Shown one piece after another: positions 51,041 through 64,000 of a DNA stretch of 64,000 nucleotides; within the stretch, counting starts at the first letter, position 1; every line of letters starts with the position of its first letter. The notes below the pieces were generated by a model, which ran no database searches, was not told the origin of the DNA, and was given only the letters and a program-made list of their open reading frames with translations. The translations under genes and the position numbers were made by a program. Source of the DNA: Protula sp. h YS-2021 (taxonomy: Eukaryota > Annelida > Polychaeta > Sabellida > Serpulidae); contig OX457031.1 in assembly GCA_949752745.1 (NCBI GenBank), positions 21,556,642-21,620,641 of the forward strand. The letters run 5' to 3'.

Positions 51041-51600
51041 AAATTTCGTTGTGATTCATTGCGACCATAAATCAACGTCTAATCAGCGTCTTTGACACAA
51101 CGTTGAGTAGACGAGTACGCGACATTGGTTAGACACCCAAACACACACTTTCTCTGACATCTAATCAACGTCTTGAAGAGACGTTGGGATTTCGACGTTA
51201 TATAGATATCAGAAAATCGACGTTGCGAAGACGCCGGTGTCAGAGCCAAACAACAAACTCGTCATGTTATCGCTCATTGTTTATGAGAATACCACAAGAT
51301 TTTGCCAGCCTACTTTTGGAAAAATAGTTATGAAAATGGATTTCATAGATATCCAGCATTGCCAGATGACCCAAGGGTGGGCCTATTTTGACGAAAGGGT
51401 GACCTCGATACCTTATGATTGTCACCATCTGCATGGCGAATCCATAATAATATTTTTAGATGCCTACAAAACATCGCTCCAGATGGGCATTGTTCGCAAC
51501 CCTTTCGCAACGTTGATTAGACCTCGGACAATCGACGTCTATCAAACGTCGGCAGGCAGACGTTTTGGCTTCCATAAACAACCAAAAATCCAAAGCTGAT
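51041..51600. repeat. GACGTTGATT-type dispersed repeat, copy 1
   Basis: GCGACCATAAATCAACGTCT, AATCAGCGTCTTTGACACAA and later CCTTATGATTGTCACCATCT have counterparts in 58900-59640. The plus frame at 51237-51599 lies inside it and has no recognised domain. Confidence 0.5.
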
Positions 51601-52789
51601 CGGACATCGCATGCGACATGTGTGAAACGCTAATGGAACGTTACAAGATCATACCGGGTTCTGCCGAGATCCCTGTAATCTATTCAGTTTGTACCGGATA
51701 TAGTTTTTGAGCCACACTCAGTGAATCCAGTCCAATTGGACTAATCATTTTAACCGTTCTGTTCTATTTTTTATGAGTTATTATTAGGCACTAATGGGAT
51801 GATGGGATGTGAAAATATACTGTGTGATTAAAGTTGCGGAAAGTGCATTTCATTCTATGAGTGCGTGATTTTTGTTGAGGTACATTTTATGGCATTATGA
51901 TGTCATAAAAATGACGTCGCTATCCGCCTTTTTTTTTGCATCCATTGATACTTTCCGTAACATTGTTGCGTTTTTAATGCAAAACAATTGAGCCTATTAT
52001 GCTCCTTACTCTTTCAAGATAAACATCTAAGCAACATGGTGTTGTCATGGCAATCGCTGCTCGTTCCCTAACTCTGTCTATGAGAGACCAAATAAACAAG
52101 TAGACTTGAACAGAACAGTGACTTCGCCCGGACTCAAAAGCCACTGAAGTTAGTTGGGCCGCTGTAACACCGACCTTTCAGCACTTCTGCACCACAAAAA
52201 AAGTGAGACTCTGGTCACGTTCGTTGATAAAAATTTATTATCTTCCAGGCCCCTGCGTTTTCACTTTATCATAATGCTGAGAAAATCATGCAAACGACTC
52301 AATGATTATGTTGGAGGTTCTTTGACCTAATTTGCACTTTTTTGTTGATGAAACAATCAGTGCCAGTCATCAATTGAAATCACTGCTACAATTCGTTTCA
52401 AATGTTTTTTCATCATTTTTTTTTTCATCATAGTTTTTACTGGCGATGATCTGCAAACACGCATAAAAAATAAATTTACTCCTACGCTTTGTAACTAAAG
52501 CGTAATAAAACCAAACCCATTACTGAAAGTTCCAAGATTGTCGTGTTTATGAAATAAACACCAAACAATCACAGGATTGTTTACAATTAAAAAAAAGTAA
52601 AACAAGTAAAATCAAATCTTAAGAAACATCCATGTTTTCGGTAGGATAGTGACCTCTTGGTACCCATCACCTGGTTTCAAATCAACCTGACAAAAATTGA
52701 AGGCGTAAAATTTGTTTGTTTCTGCTTCCAGCGTGTCATCAAAACTGAATGATGATGGTGCGTAAATTGTGTTGGAGGATCTTCGGTCT

Positions 52790-52827
<38 letters not shown>

Positions 52828-54701
52828 AGTAAGGCCTTTCTGATTGGGCTGGGATTCATGGACAATATATTACACACAAATGCATCGAATTTTGGTCAAT
52901 ACAAAAAACCCGCATGACTAGCTAGCATGGTTGTATACCCACGGTGGTATTATTGGTCGTCATGGACCACAAAGAGAGGACAGACTGAATGGAAAGGATA
53001 CCCCGGAAGTGATTATAATTTCAGTGTTATCTCATCGGTTCCTTCTTCTTGTGGCCCGAAATATCGTTGTTCAGTATTAATAGTGTTCATATGTATCAAG
53101 GTATTTTTGAAGTAGATTTTATTTTTTTATAAATATGTTATACGTGTTGTATATATGTTATGCATGTTATACATGTTATAAACGGGAGAGTTCGGTTTGT
53201 GTCTTATTTCCGCACATTCTGCCCAATTATTTCATTGGATATGCGTCACGTGATATGTCTGACAGCGGAACTGTTTTATTTTTTGTTATGATCATGCAAT
53301 AAAACTAAAATTTTTAGGGTATAGAGTCTACTCGCAATTTTGGGAACTTATTTTGATGGCCACAATGCGAAATAGACGTTAATGTTCACTACGTTTTATG
53401 ATCAAAGAATGCTCCTTGTCTTTACATAAGGCACTTTCCACACGGCAATTATAACGTTTATTTATTATTTACTCCAGGGAATCATTCAGTACAACGTATG
53501 AAGAACAAAATGTTCTCCAACACAAGCAGGAATCTGAAGATCAACTCAGTGTTTTTAGTTTACAGCACCTACGACGGGATTGCTTTTTAGACGTGTGGTT
53601 ACTGCTGTCCACCGGTTTAATGAGAACAACAGAGTCTGGTTCGTTTCCAATTCCGAAATCAAGCTACACATTATAGCTTTCTTCTCTCCGTGCCTTTGCT
53701 ATCAGTATTTCAATTCTGCCCATATTTTTTTCTGAAGGCATTTTGTTATCTTTCGTTACCTGGATTTTAACACTGTCTTAATTACAGCTTAAAAACGAAG
53801 TTGGACACAGTTGCTGGCATGAATGAGTAACGGCACCAGGATTGCTTGTTTGAATTTTCTACGGCGTTGGCACGTCACGAAAAGATCGTGCTGTGATTTT
53901 TCCACGTCGGACAGACGTCAGAAATATTTTTTCAACCATCAAATGCCCCATCAACGAAGCAGTTACGTTACTTTCCATGCTGTCTGCTAGGTTTGTAATT
54001 GTATCTTTCATCTTGTTATTTTTTCTTCTCTTGGGAGATATCTAGCCGTGTAAATATGACCTGTGTCTGCATTTTTTTCAGCAAATAAGGGCAACAGTCC
54101 TGTCACGTATTGCGTTATCACATTTATTACTTGTTCTAATAAAACCTTTTAATCTTTGAGTGATAAAATAACGACGTGCGTAAAACGTAAGAGTGACTTG
54201 AATGTGATTTCGTTGGTAACTAATGCTCATATCAGAAAGGAACCATTCCCCGCTCCCCCTCACTGAAAATCATCCAATATCACCTACCCCGGAGAACTGA
54301 GATGGTAATATGACAGGAACACATACATCCGACCCCTTAGCAAGGAACGCCTCTCTACAATTTCAAAAGGGTGAAGGGTGTGGTCTAGACAGTCGCCAAC
54401 CCCAATCCCCTATGAGCGCAAAGCCCTTTCCGACATGATCTCGCTGCCCTCCCAAATGGTCTTTTATTTATAGTAACACCTTGTTTCGATGGTAATTACT
54501 GTATTAACTGCGCCCGTGTAAAAATTTTGTATTGGCACATCAAGCAGATGATCAAACGTGTGATCACGGGGCTATATCTCAATCATCTCGCGTCAAAAAT
54601 TGCACTTTTTAAGAGATTAAAATTTTTATTTAGCTGAAGATATGCTGTGGACGCCTTTATCGAATCCCCCAAAACCCCAACCTCCGTGAGACAGTTGGAT
54701 T
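51601..54701. other. Spacer, no gene seen
   Basis: The only marked feature is a 36-bp A run at 52791-52826. No exon was recognised on either strand. Confidence 0.4.
52791..52826 (+). repeat. Poly(A) tract of 36, possible retroposon tail
   Basis: Thirty-six A follow GGAGGATCTTCGGTCTC. A tail this long suggests a recent SINE/LINE-type insertion, but no tRNA-like head or target duplication was established. Confidence 0.6.
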
Positions 54702-55417
54702 GACTGAGGCCAGATAGAACGCGAATGAGGCCAGAGAGAACGTGACTTAAGCCAGACAGAACGTAACTGAGGCCAGACAGAACGTGACACAGGCCAGATA
54801 GAACGTGACTTAAGCCAGACAGAACGTAACTGAGGCCAGACAGAACGTGACACAGGCCAGATAGAACGTGACTTAAGCCAGACAGAACGTAACTGAGGCC
54901 AGACAGAACGTGACACAGGCCAGATAGAACGTGACTTAAGCCAGACAGAACGTAACTGAGGCCAGACAGAACGTGACACAGGCCAGATAGAACGTGACTT
55001 AAGCCAGACAGAACGTAACTGAGGCCAGACAGAACGTGACACAGGCCAGATAGAACGTGACTTAAGCCAGACAGAACGTAACTGAGGCCAGACAGAACGT
55101 GACACAGGCCAGATAGAACGTAACTTAAGCCAGATAGAACGCGAATAAGACCAGATAGAACGTGACTTGGGCCAGATAGAACCTAACTGGGGTCAGGCAG
55201 AATGTGACACAGGCCAGATAGAACGTGACTTGAGCCAGATAGAACGTAACTGAGGCCAGATAGAACGTGTCTGGGACCAAACAGAACGTGGCTGAGGCCA
55301 GACAGAATGTGACTGAGGCCAGATAGAACGTGACTTGGGTCAGATACAACGCAACTGAGGCCAGGCAGAACGTGACGGAGGCCAGCTAGAACGTGACTTA
55401 GGCCAGATAGAACGTAA
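54702..55417. repeat. 21-bp minisatellite (~34 copies) with a 63-bp higher-order unit
   Basis: The 21-bp unit GCCAGACAGAACGTAACTGAG fills ~715 bp. From about 54733 to 55121 three unit variants (ending GACTTAAG, AACTGAG, GACACAG) cycle as a near-identical 63-bp unit six times (GACACAGG at 54786, 54849, 54912, 54975, 55038, 55101). The rest is a less regular 21-mer array. All three minus frames of the unit lack stops, so the 159-, 74- and 84-codon frames here are expected by-products. Confidence 0.95.
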
Positions 55418-57158
55418 ACGTCCCTGTCTTCCTGGAAGATGATGTTTTGTTACCCTGAGGAATAAATTCACTTCGCAAAACTTTAAGATGTTTGACAAAT
55501 GCAATAGATGAATGACTCTGAAATCACAGAAGCGGATGTCAATCAAATCGACATGCAAACAAGCCCTGTTCGAAATGATGAAATTAACCTGCAATAACGT
55601 AGAGTGCCTTGGCTTAGCTTTAAAGCCCTTTACGCCTCGCGCAGTAATATAGCCTTATCACAGACAACAAGTCATCCGCGTGTAATCTAATTGTTTATCT
55701 GCATGCAGCTCGGGTCTGTCATTCGACTGGAGTGGTCTTTTACTAGATCTCTTCGAGAAAAAAAAAAAAAAACAGGAAGGGTTCTGGGTATGGGGTCTAA
55801 AGTAGGGTTAAGGGAGGTTGCATCTAGAAAATACCAGTGCCATTCCGTTTCAACCGATTTGGAACTAATAAAATAGAGATTCGAAACACATAAAATGGTA
55901 AAGGGGCGGGTTAAAAAAAAAAAAGCTAAAAAAAAAAAAATTAAAAACGAAGGAAATTTGTCTAAATTATTAAGTACGTAAATTGTTTTCTTCATTATTG
56001 CAATATTTTTTGAAACGCATTGAATTGTGGTATTTTCACAAGTGGTCCGAGTGTGATGGCATCACCAGTCCATGTATACACATCTTTTCAAAGGTGCCGA
56101 ATGCAAGGCGAGGTAAATCTGATAAAAGTGTCCTTTTCTGCCCTTTAAAGTGGTTTATAGCTACCGTTGAATCGATCCTATCCTTTGATAAACACCATCC
56201 TTTATCACTCCTTACTTCACAGATTTGGTGTTCTTGAGACAACGCGATGGTTTCCCAGATAGCAAAAAAAAAAAAAAGTTTTTTTTCCTTCCTAGGCTGT
56301 TTCCTACCCACCACCAGTCACGTGACCGTTTTTCACCTTTTACGCTCGAGATACAAGTAAAAGCTCATGACGCAGTAAAAAAACTATGCCCGATGATTGA
56401 GTTCAGAGAAGAAACAATTATTCTCAAGAGGTTAATACTATCACAAAGACATCAGCTAGAATTTTATGTCGGCAATACCACATATTCAATGCCCATGCAT
56501 ATTTCTTAATTAAAAATGCATGACGCGTCGCTGTTGGATTTTTTCCGTCTGCTTGAGAAGAAGCCAGACTTGTGACAATCATAGTTCAGAATATCGGGAA
56601 GAGTGCAAGCTTCACCCTCTGGATCCGAGAAGCCATTTGCGTGAGGTTGCAACGTATCCACGACCAGAATTAAAATTGATTTTTATTCGGTTGTGCACGT
56701 GGTATCTACTCAAGCGTTCTAAATATAACCAATCGCAATACTCAGATTTTTACCGCCATGAAAAAAAAAGCAACGCCAAGATTTTGTGGTGTCTTTTTAG
56801 TTAACAGGACAGAAGGAGAAAGGTTTTGGTGATGATCAGAAGGAAACACTATTTTTTGGGAATAGTCAGACGGTAAAGCTGTCAGCTTGTTTCCCAGATG
56901 CTTGTATTATGTAAGCAGTTAATACACGATATCTTCACGTAATGGACGGTATGGTCGAGCAATTACCAGACATTTTTCATCGTAATGGAAAATGGCTTAA
57001 TGACTTTCCAAGTTTACTGTCAAATTACCAGCATTGCTTCTGCCAGCTTTGGTTGTTTGTTTATCGCTCTGCTCTGGAACAGCCCTTTCACGGGCTCTAA
57101 GTTTGGCATTTGCAGCGCATTTTCTTGACATGTTTCTAATATTATAGAAAGAACGGAC
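55418..57158. other. Spacer, no gene seen
   Basis: Several A runs (about 55760, 55913-55940, 56264). The frames at 56036-56804 have no recognised domain. Confidence 0.35.
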
Positions 57159-57279
57159 ATTTGTGAATAGCAATTACTGTTCCATTAGCCATGAATGCAG
57201 AAGATGTGCCACAAGCGAGGAATAAAAACATAAACACGGCGAGAAACGGCAAAGGCATGGCCATTTCCCCCATCTCCAT
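57159..57279 (-). CDS. Candidate signal-peptide exon (possibly of the nAChR gene)
   Basis: A minus-strand frame starting at the ATG at 57279 encodes MEMGEMAMPLPFLAVFMFLF and then LACGTSSAFMANG. This is a short polar start, a strongly hydrophobic core and small residues suited to signal peptidase. A GT at 57158 would end it in phase 1 (CAAAT/GTCCGT) and join in frame to exon A, giving HK-L-YACGANC. A second GT at 57177 (ACA/GTAATT) would be phase 0 and would not join directly. The donors are poor and the implied intron is 16.4 kb, so membership in the receptor gene is inference. Confidence 0.3.
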
Positions 57280-57562
57280 TTCCACCAAATTGAATATCAG
57301 TTTTTTTTTTTGGGGGGGGGGGGGGAGCAAAAGTGGATGAATGTTGAAATCCATTTATATCCTCTGGAGAAGTAGAATGATGCGCTGTAGTTCAAACACC
57401 TAACTGGAGACCTTTTTCATAATCAACGCCAACAAACAACCAGTGAACCTGGTTAGAATTGCCTGCCAGTTTGGTCAGAGAATGCTGATTATTTCAATAG
57501 AAGGGTTAGTTCGATCCCTAGATATATCCGAGATGTTAAAAAAATCAAAGGAAATATATATG

Positions 57563-57800
<238 letters not shown>

Positions 57801-58880
57801 TAAAAACACAAATAAATAGGTTAATATACTGTGAGCTAATTATGAAACGCCCATTCTTGTCTTGGTGGTTTAATGTTTGAACTCTGACGTCACAATGGCG
57901 TTGAGGACAAGCGTAGTATTTTTTATACAGTGATCAAAAACTCAGGAAATTTGCGCACGTACTTTATGGTCGTTACGACTGGTTGCTTCTTATCAATACA
58001 GGGAGTTATCTGAGAAAGGATTTAGTGCACAGTCTAAATTAGAAAAAGCAACACTAAATCATTTGTAACTATTTTACACTTCATGCCACGGATAGTTCGA
58101 ACATCTTGCTCAGATTTCGAGCATGTTTTAGTTTTCTTGTCCGACAAGCTTCCTTACCAGCATTAACTCCTATAGTACGTTTTAATAGTGACGGATCTGC
58201 CAATTAACAACACATAAATATACGCCTTCACTGTCTGTAATTCAGCACCGTGTGATATGTAATAAAGAAATCACGTAATATCGCCTACCAGTTCACAGAC
58301 AGATTACGCCATCTGCTGGAGATTTGTGTCGTCGAGGAATTTCAGGGATTCCCCGGTACGTGACGCAGGCGTGAACTGCTTGCAAGGAACTTCTTATCTG
58401 ATGTCGCAAAAATGTGAGCAAATTCCTTTGAAAATCGCAAGTGGAATTGAAAACTAGGAGTTTTATTTCAGAGATTTCCTTAGCAAGAAATTCGATAACG
58501 TTTTGGGAAGAATTCGTAAGGAGGAGGGAGGGGGGTTTAAGACCTGTCTCAAAAATATTTTTTATTTGCACACGATGGAAATCGGTGTGATTTGGATGTT
58601 TATTTTGCTTAATATGTGCTTAATATAGATTTTTCAGGGCATCCTACTTTATTAGTAACGAAACATTTGTTTTACTTTACTTTAATAAAAGTTTCTATTT
58701 GTTAGTATTGCATTCACTTTCAACCGCAAGCAAATTGTCCATTTGGAAAATACGTGTACTTACTCCTGTGAAAAGGACCAATCAAAACTCTCAAAACACT
58801 CACGCCGGTTGCATCAACTCTACACATCGCAGATTTCGACAGGTTTTAATCCCAGTATCCATTCTGACGCCGAGAAAACG
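57801..58880. other. Spacer, repeat-like frame at 58293-58571
   Basis: A 92-codon minus frame at 58293-58571 (contains FLAKEISEIKLLVF and RGIPEIPRRHKSPADG) is open but has no recognised domain or gene context. It may belong to an uncharacterised repeat. Confidence 0.3.
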
Positions 58881-59640
58881 TCAATTTGAGGTTCCGTCGT
58901 TGACCAGGCCAGATCACATTGATCTATGGTTGCGACCAAATTAAATCAAAACCAAATTACAACCAGATTCAGCGTCTTTGACACGGCGCTGAACAGACGT
59001 TGGATAAGCAACGATGTGTAGACGCTGATTTTACTCTAAAAAATCCCACTTCCGTGGCATTAAATCTGGTTGTAATTTGGTTGTGATCACATGTTCGACC
59101 ATAGATCAACGCTTACTCAGCATCCTTAACATCCAACGCATCTTGAACGCACGTTTGATGAAACGTTCATTGGACGTGGCGTTTATTTTCGTTGCTGAAA
59201 GTTCAACTTTTTCCGACGCTCAGTTAAAGTCACTGACGCAACGTTTGTTATATTTCGGAAAATAGACGATTTATGCAGACCTTCAAAAAAAAAAAAAACA
59301 GTAGTCGCGAAAGTGTCCGCAGCAGAACCAAAAAGAAGAAACACACAAACATACGCGCCCAAGCGCGCGCACGCTCAGAGGAAATTTAAGCCTGGTACTG
59401 ACAAAGACTGGTCGCTTTAAAAACTGATGAAAATCAGGATTCCGAAGCACTCAAGATTTTACCGTCTACTTTTGAAATGTATTCATGATAAGTGACTTCA
59501 TGTATATCCCGTGTTATCCGATGCCTAAAACGCAACTTCAACGGAGCAATGAATACTATTCCTTATGACTGTTACTGTCCAGACGGTGATCACTCTTTTT
59601 CCAACGTCTAAATAAGTGGGCAGGTAGACGTTATGAGGAT
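58881..59640. repeat. GACGTTGATT-type dispersed repeat, copy 2, with a 20-bp perfect inverted repeat
   Basis: Blocks CAGCGTCTTTGACAC, CGACCATAGATCAACGC and CCTTATGACTGTTACTGTCC parallel 51041-51600. AACCAAATTACAACCAGATT at 58950-58969 is perfectly inverted at 59063-59082 (93-bp loop). Confidence 0.55.
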
Positions 59641-59741
59641 GATGGGCGGAACGCCCCCTCCACCCCCCCCCCCCCTCATTATTTGGGTAACTGCAGAAAA
59701 AAGACCACTTCTATAACAAATCTGGCTGCAAATCCCCGTTA

Positions 59742-62554
<2,813 letters not shown>

Positions 62555-62830
62555 TTTTTAGCAGGCGTTCCAATTGTGCATCGCATAACAAACCCTGTAT
62601 ATTTTAGGGTAAAGGCATTCACAGTAGGATTCATAACGCCGCCATTTCGGGGGCCTCTATCGCAGGAAAATGCAACAGGGAAATTTGCAACACAACTGGG
62701 GCTTGATGACTTAAAGACATCTAATGAATGGTTCACTGACTTTTGAAAGCGCTACAACATTACAGTTCAGCCATTGTGTGGTGAGGGAGCAATCTTGATT
62801 TGGTCAAAAACTGGTAAGAAAAGAGATAGA
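62555..62830 (+). pseudogene. CENP-B/Tigger-type transposase relic (DNA-binding domain)
   Basis: One frame encodes GPLSQENATGKFATQLGLDD, then LKTSNEWFTDF, a TGA at 62744-62746, and in the same frame KRYNITVQPLCGEGA. This matches the Tc5-type HTH of pogo/Tigger transposases and CENP-B (GPxLQEKAxxFAxxLG...FKASNGWLxRFKKRHNI...CGES). The catalytic DDE part was not found and the upstream frame is broken. No terminal repeats were located around it. Confidence 0.65.
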
Positions 62831-63399
62831 AAGATAGACAGAAAGAAAGTATTCCCACATTAACCTTGCATATTTCCCCAGCCTTGAACTTGAAGGCCGA
62901 GATTAAAAAATTGAGCATCTTTGTAAAAAAAATTAAAGATATTGCAATATAAAGCGAATAAGCTTGATAAAATAAAAACGATACAGTAATAAATAATCAA
63001 TTTTATTGGATTTTCTCGTGATCTCTTTCAATGACACTTTTAAAAATATCTGTTAAATAAATAAGAATCCGAAAAAACATCTTCAAGCACACTGTGTTCT
63101 CGATTTTTGGAAACACATTGAAAAACAGCAATAATAAAATAAAAATCACTGGTAAATAAAACAAAAAATGCAAGTTCTAATGTGAATTTTTAGGAAAACT
63201 GCAATTCAATCTTGACCGTAACCCGTCATGTACAACTCCTATTTTTATTTTGAATTGTTTGTCACATTATGTCACCAGTATGCATCAAAATTTGCAATGT
63301 AGAGGAACACCGGGAAAGCACCACCCTGCTAAGAGGGCCACCTCACAAACAGGACTGCTTTACGACAGTCCTGGTCTACTTTTGATTTACGTTATGAAG
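62831..63399. other. Spacer, no gene seen
   Basis: AT-rich; no exon recognised. Confidence 0.45.
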
Positions 63400-63735
63400 A
63401 ACCCCAGATATAGAGCCCCAGATACAGAACCCAATATGTAGAACCCCAGATATAGAGCCCCAGATACAGAACCCAATATGTAGAACCCCAGATATAGAAC
63501 CCCAGACATAGCCCCAGATATAAAACCCCAGATACAGAATCCCAGACATAGAACACCAGATACAGAACCCCACATATAGAACCCCACACATAGAACCCCA
63601 GATACATAACCCCGGATATGGAACCCCAGATACAGAATCCCAGATACAGAACCCCTGGTAGAGAACCCTAGATATAGAACTCTAGATGTAGAACTCCAGA
63701 TATAGAACCCCGTATATAGAGCCCCAGATATAGCA
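63400..63735. repeat. 14-bp minisatellite, ~24 copies
   Basis: The unit AACCCCAGATATAG repeats with variants. The first two 42-bp blocks (three units each) are identical, showing a local higher-order duplication. The Trp/Gly/Ser-rich minus frames at 63376-63607 arise from the repeat. Confidence 0.92.
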
Positions 63736-63860
63736 CTGGTAGTGTAGTTATACTACTTTTGTCATTTCTGGGATTCCACTAAATTTTAAGACCGATTCAC
63801 AGAGAACTTGAAAAAAATCCACCATAGTCACAGGACCACAAATGAAGTGCAGTGAGTGCA

Positions 63861-63861
<1 letters not shown>

Positions 63862-63901
<40 letters not shown>
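63862..63901. repeat. (TTA)13 microsatellite
   Basis: Forty bases of uninterrupted TTA/ATT triplet. Confidence 0.97.
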
Positions 63902-64000
63902 GTGCAACCTTTCTCCATTTCAGATCAAAGGACCCCTCTGGTCAAATTATCAAGATATAACTGGCATGTGATTGATACACGCCACTTTTTGTTGATTTAC

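Noticed and set aside
54626..55594. Heptad-repeat protein gene
   Set aside because: The 21-bp unit is stop-free in all three minus frames, so an open frame carries no evidence of coding. No splice or start context.
63376..63607. Trp/Gly/Ser-rich repeat proteins on the minus strand
   Set aside because: Direct translation of a 14-bp minisatellite. 14 is not a multiple of three, so the three frames read the same peptide in rotation, which is not how a coding repeat behaves.

Overview
The window is animal nuclear DNA. It has multi-exon genes with GT-AG introns, AT-rich spacers, long TA/TG and TAA microsatellites, unusually many long G/C homopolymer runs, several minisatellites and many short dispersed repeats. 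The receptor gene and the repeat style (short 'dispersed + tandem' repeats with GGACGGACGG and GACCTTGACCTT cores) suggest a lophotrochozoan, most likely a mollusc. That placement is inference; nothing here fixes the species.

Two protein-coding genes can be reconstructed, both on the minus strand. (1) 4927-10478: a four-exon gene with matching splice phases, 872 codons. It has an N-terminal coiled coil, a second short helical exon and two C-terminal UBZ-type zinc fingers, and resembles the TBK1/IKK-epsilon adaptor family (TBKBP1/SINTBAD, AZI2/NAP1, TANK), with TAX1BP1/NDP52 as the alternative. (2) 25776-40734: ten phase-consistent exons of a nicotinic acetylcholine receptor alpha-type subunit, with loop A, 13-residue Cys-loop, loop B, vicinal cysteines, TM1-TM4 and a long cytoplasmic loop. 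Its signal-peptide exon is missing from that interval; a candidate lies 16 kb upstream at 57159-57279.

The rest is spacer, introns and repeats. 1-4494 holds one copy of a ~310-bp repeat and a ~138-bp tandem pair. 9735-10240 (inside intron 1 of gene 1) and 12711-13052 are foldback elements. 10649-11535 is a ~150-bp tandem array bounded by a CAGCCAATATTGGCTG palindrome. 15640-18400 is a mosaic of old tandem repeats and a small MITE. 20154-21263 holds a 117-bp duplication and a decayed C2H2 zinc-finger sequence. The receptor introns contain a TA/TG microsatellite, a 19-bp minisatellite, a Tigger/pogo-like MITE and paired dispersed repeats. 41310-41825 is a DIRS-type RNase H relic. 43435-44345, 50082-50225, 54702-55417 and 63400-63735 are minisatellites. 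62555-62830 is a CENP-B/Tigger-type transposase relic.

The two genes have no evident joint function: one suggests an innate-immune or autophagy adaptor, the other a neurotransmitter-gated channel. I found no rRNA, convincing tRNA, CRISPR array or bacterial-style operon.
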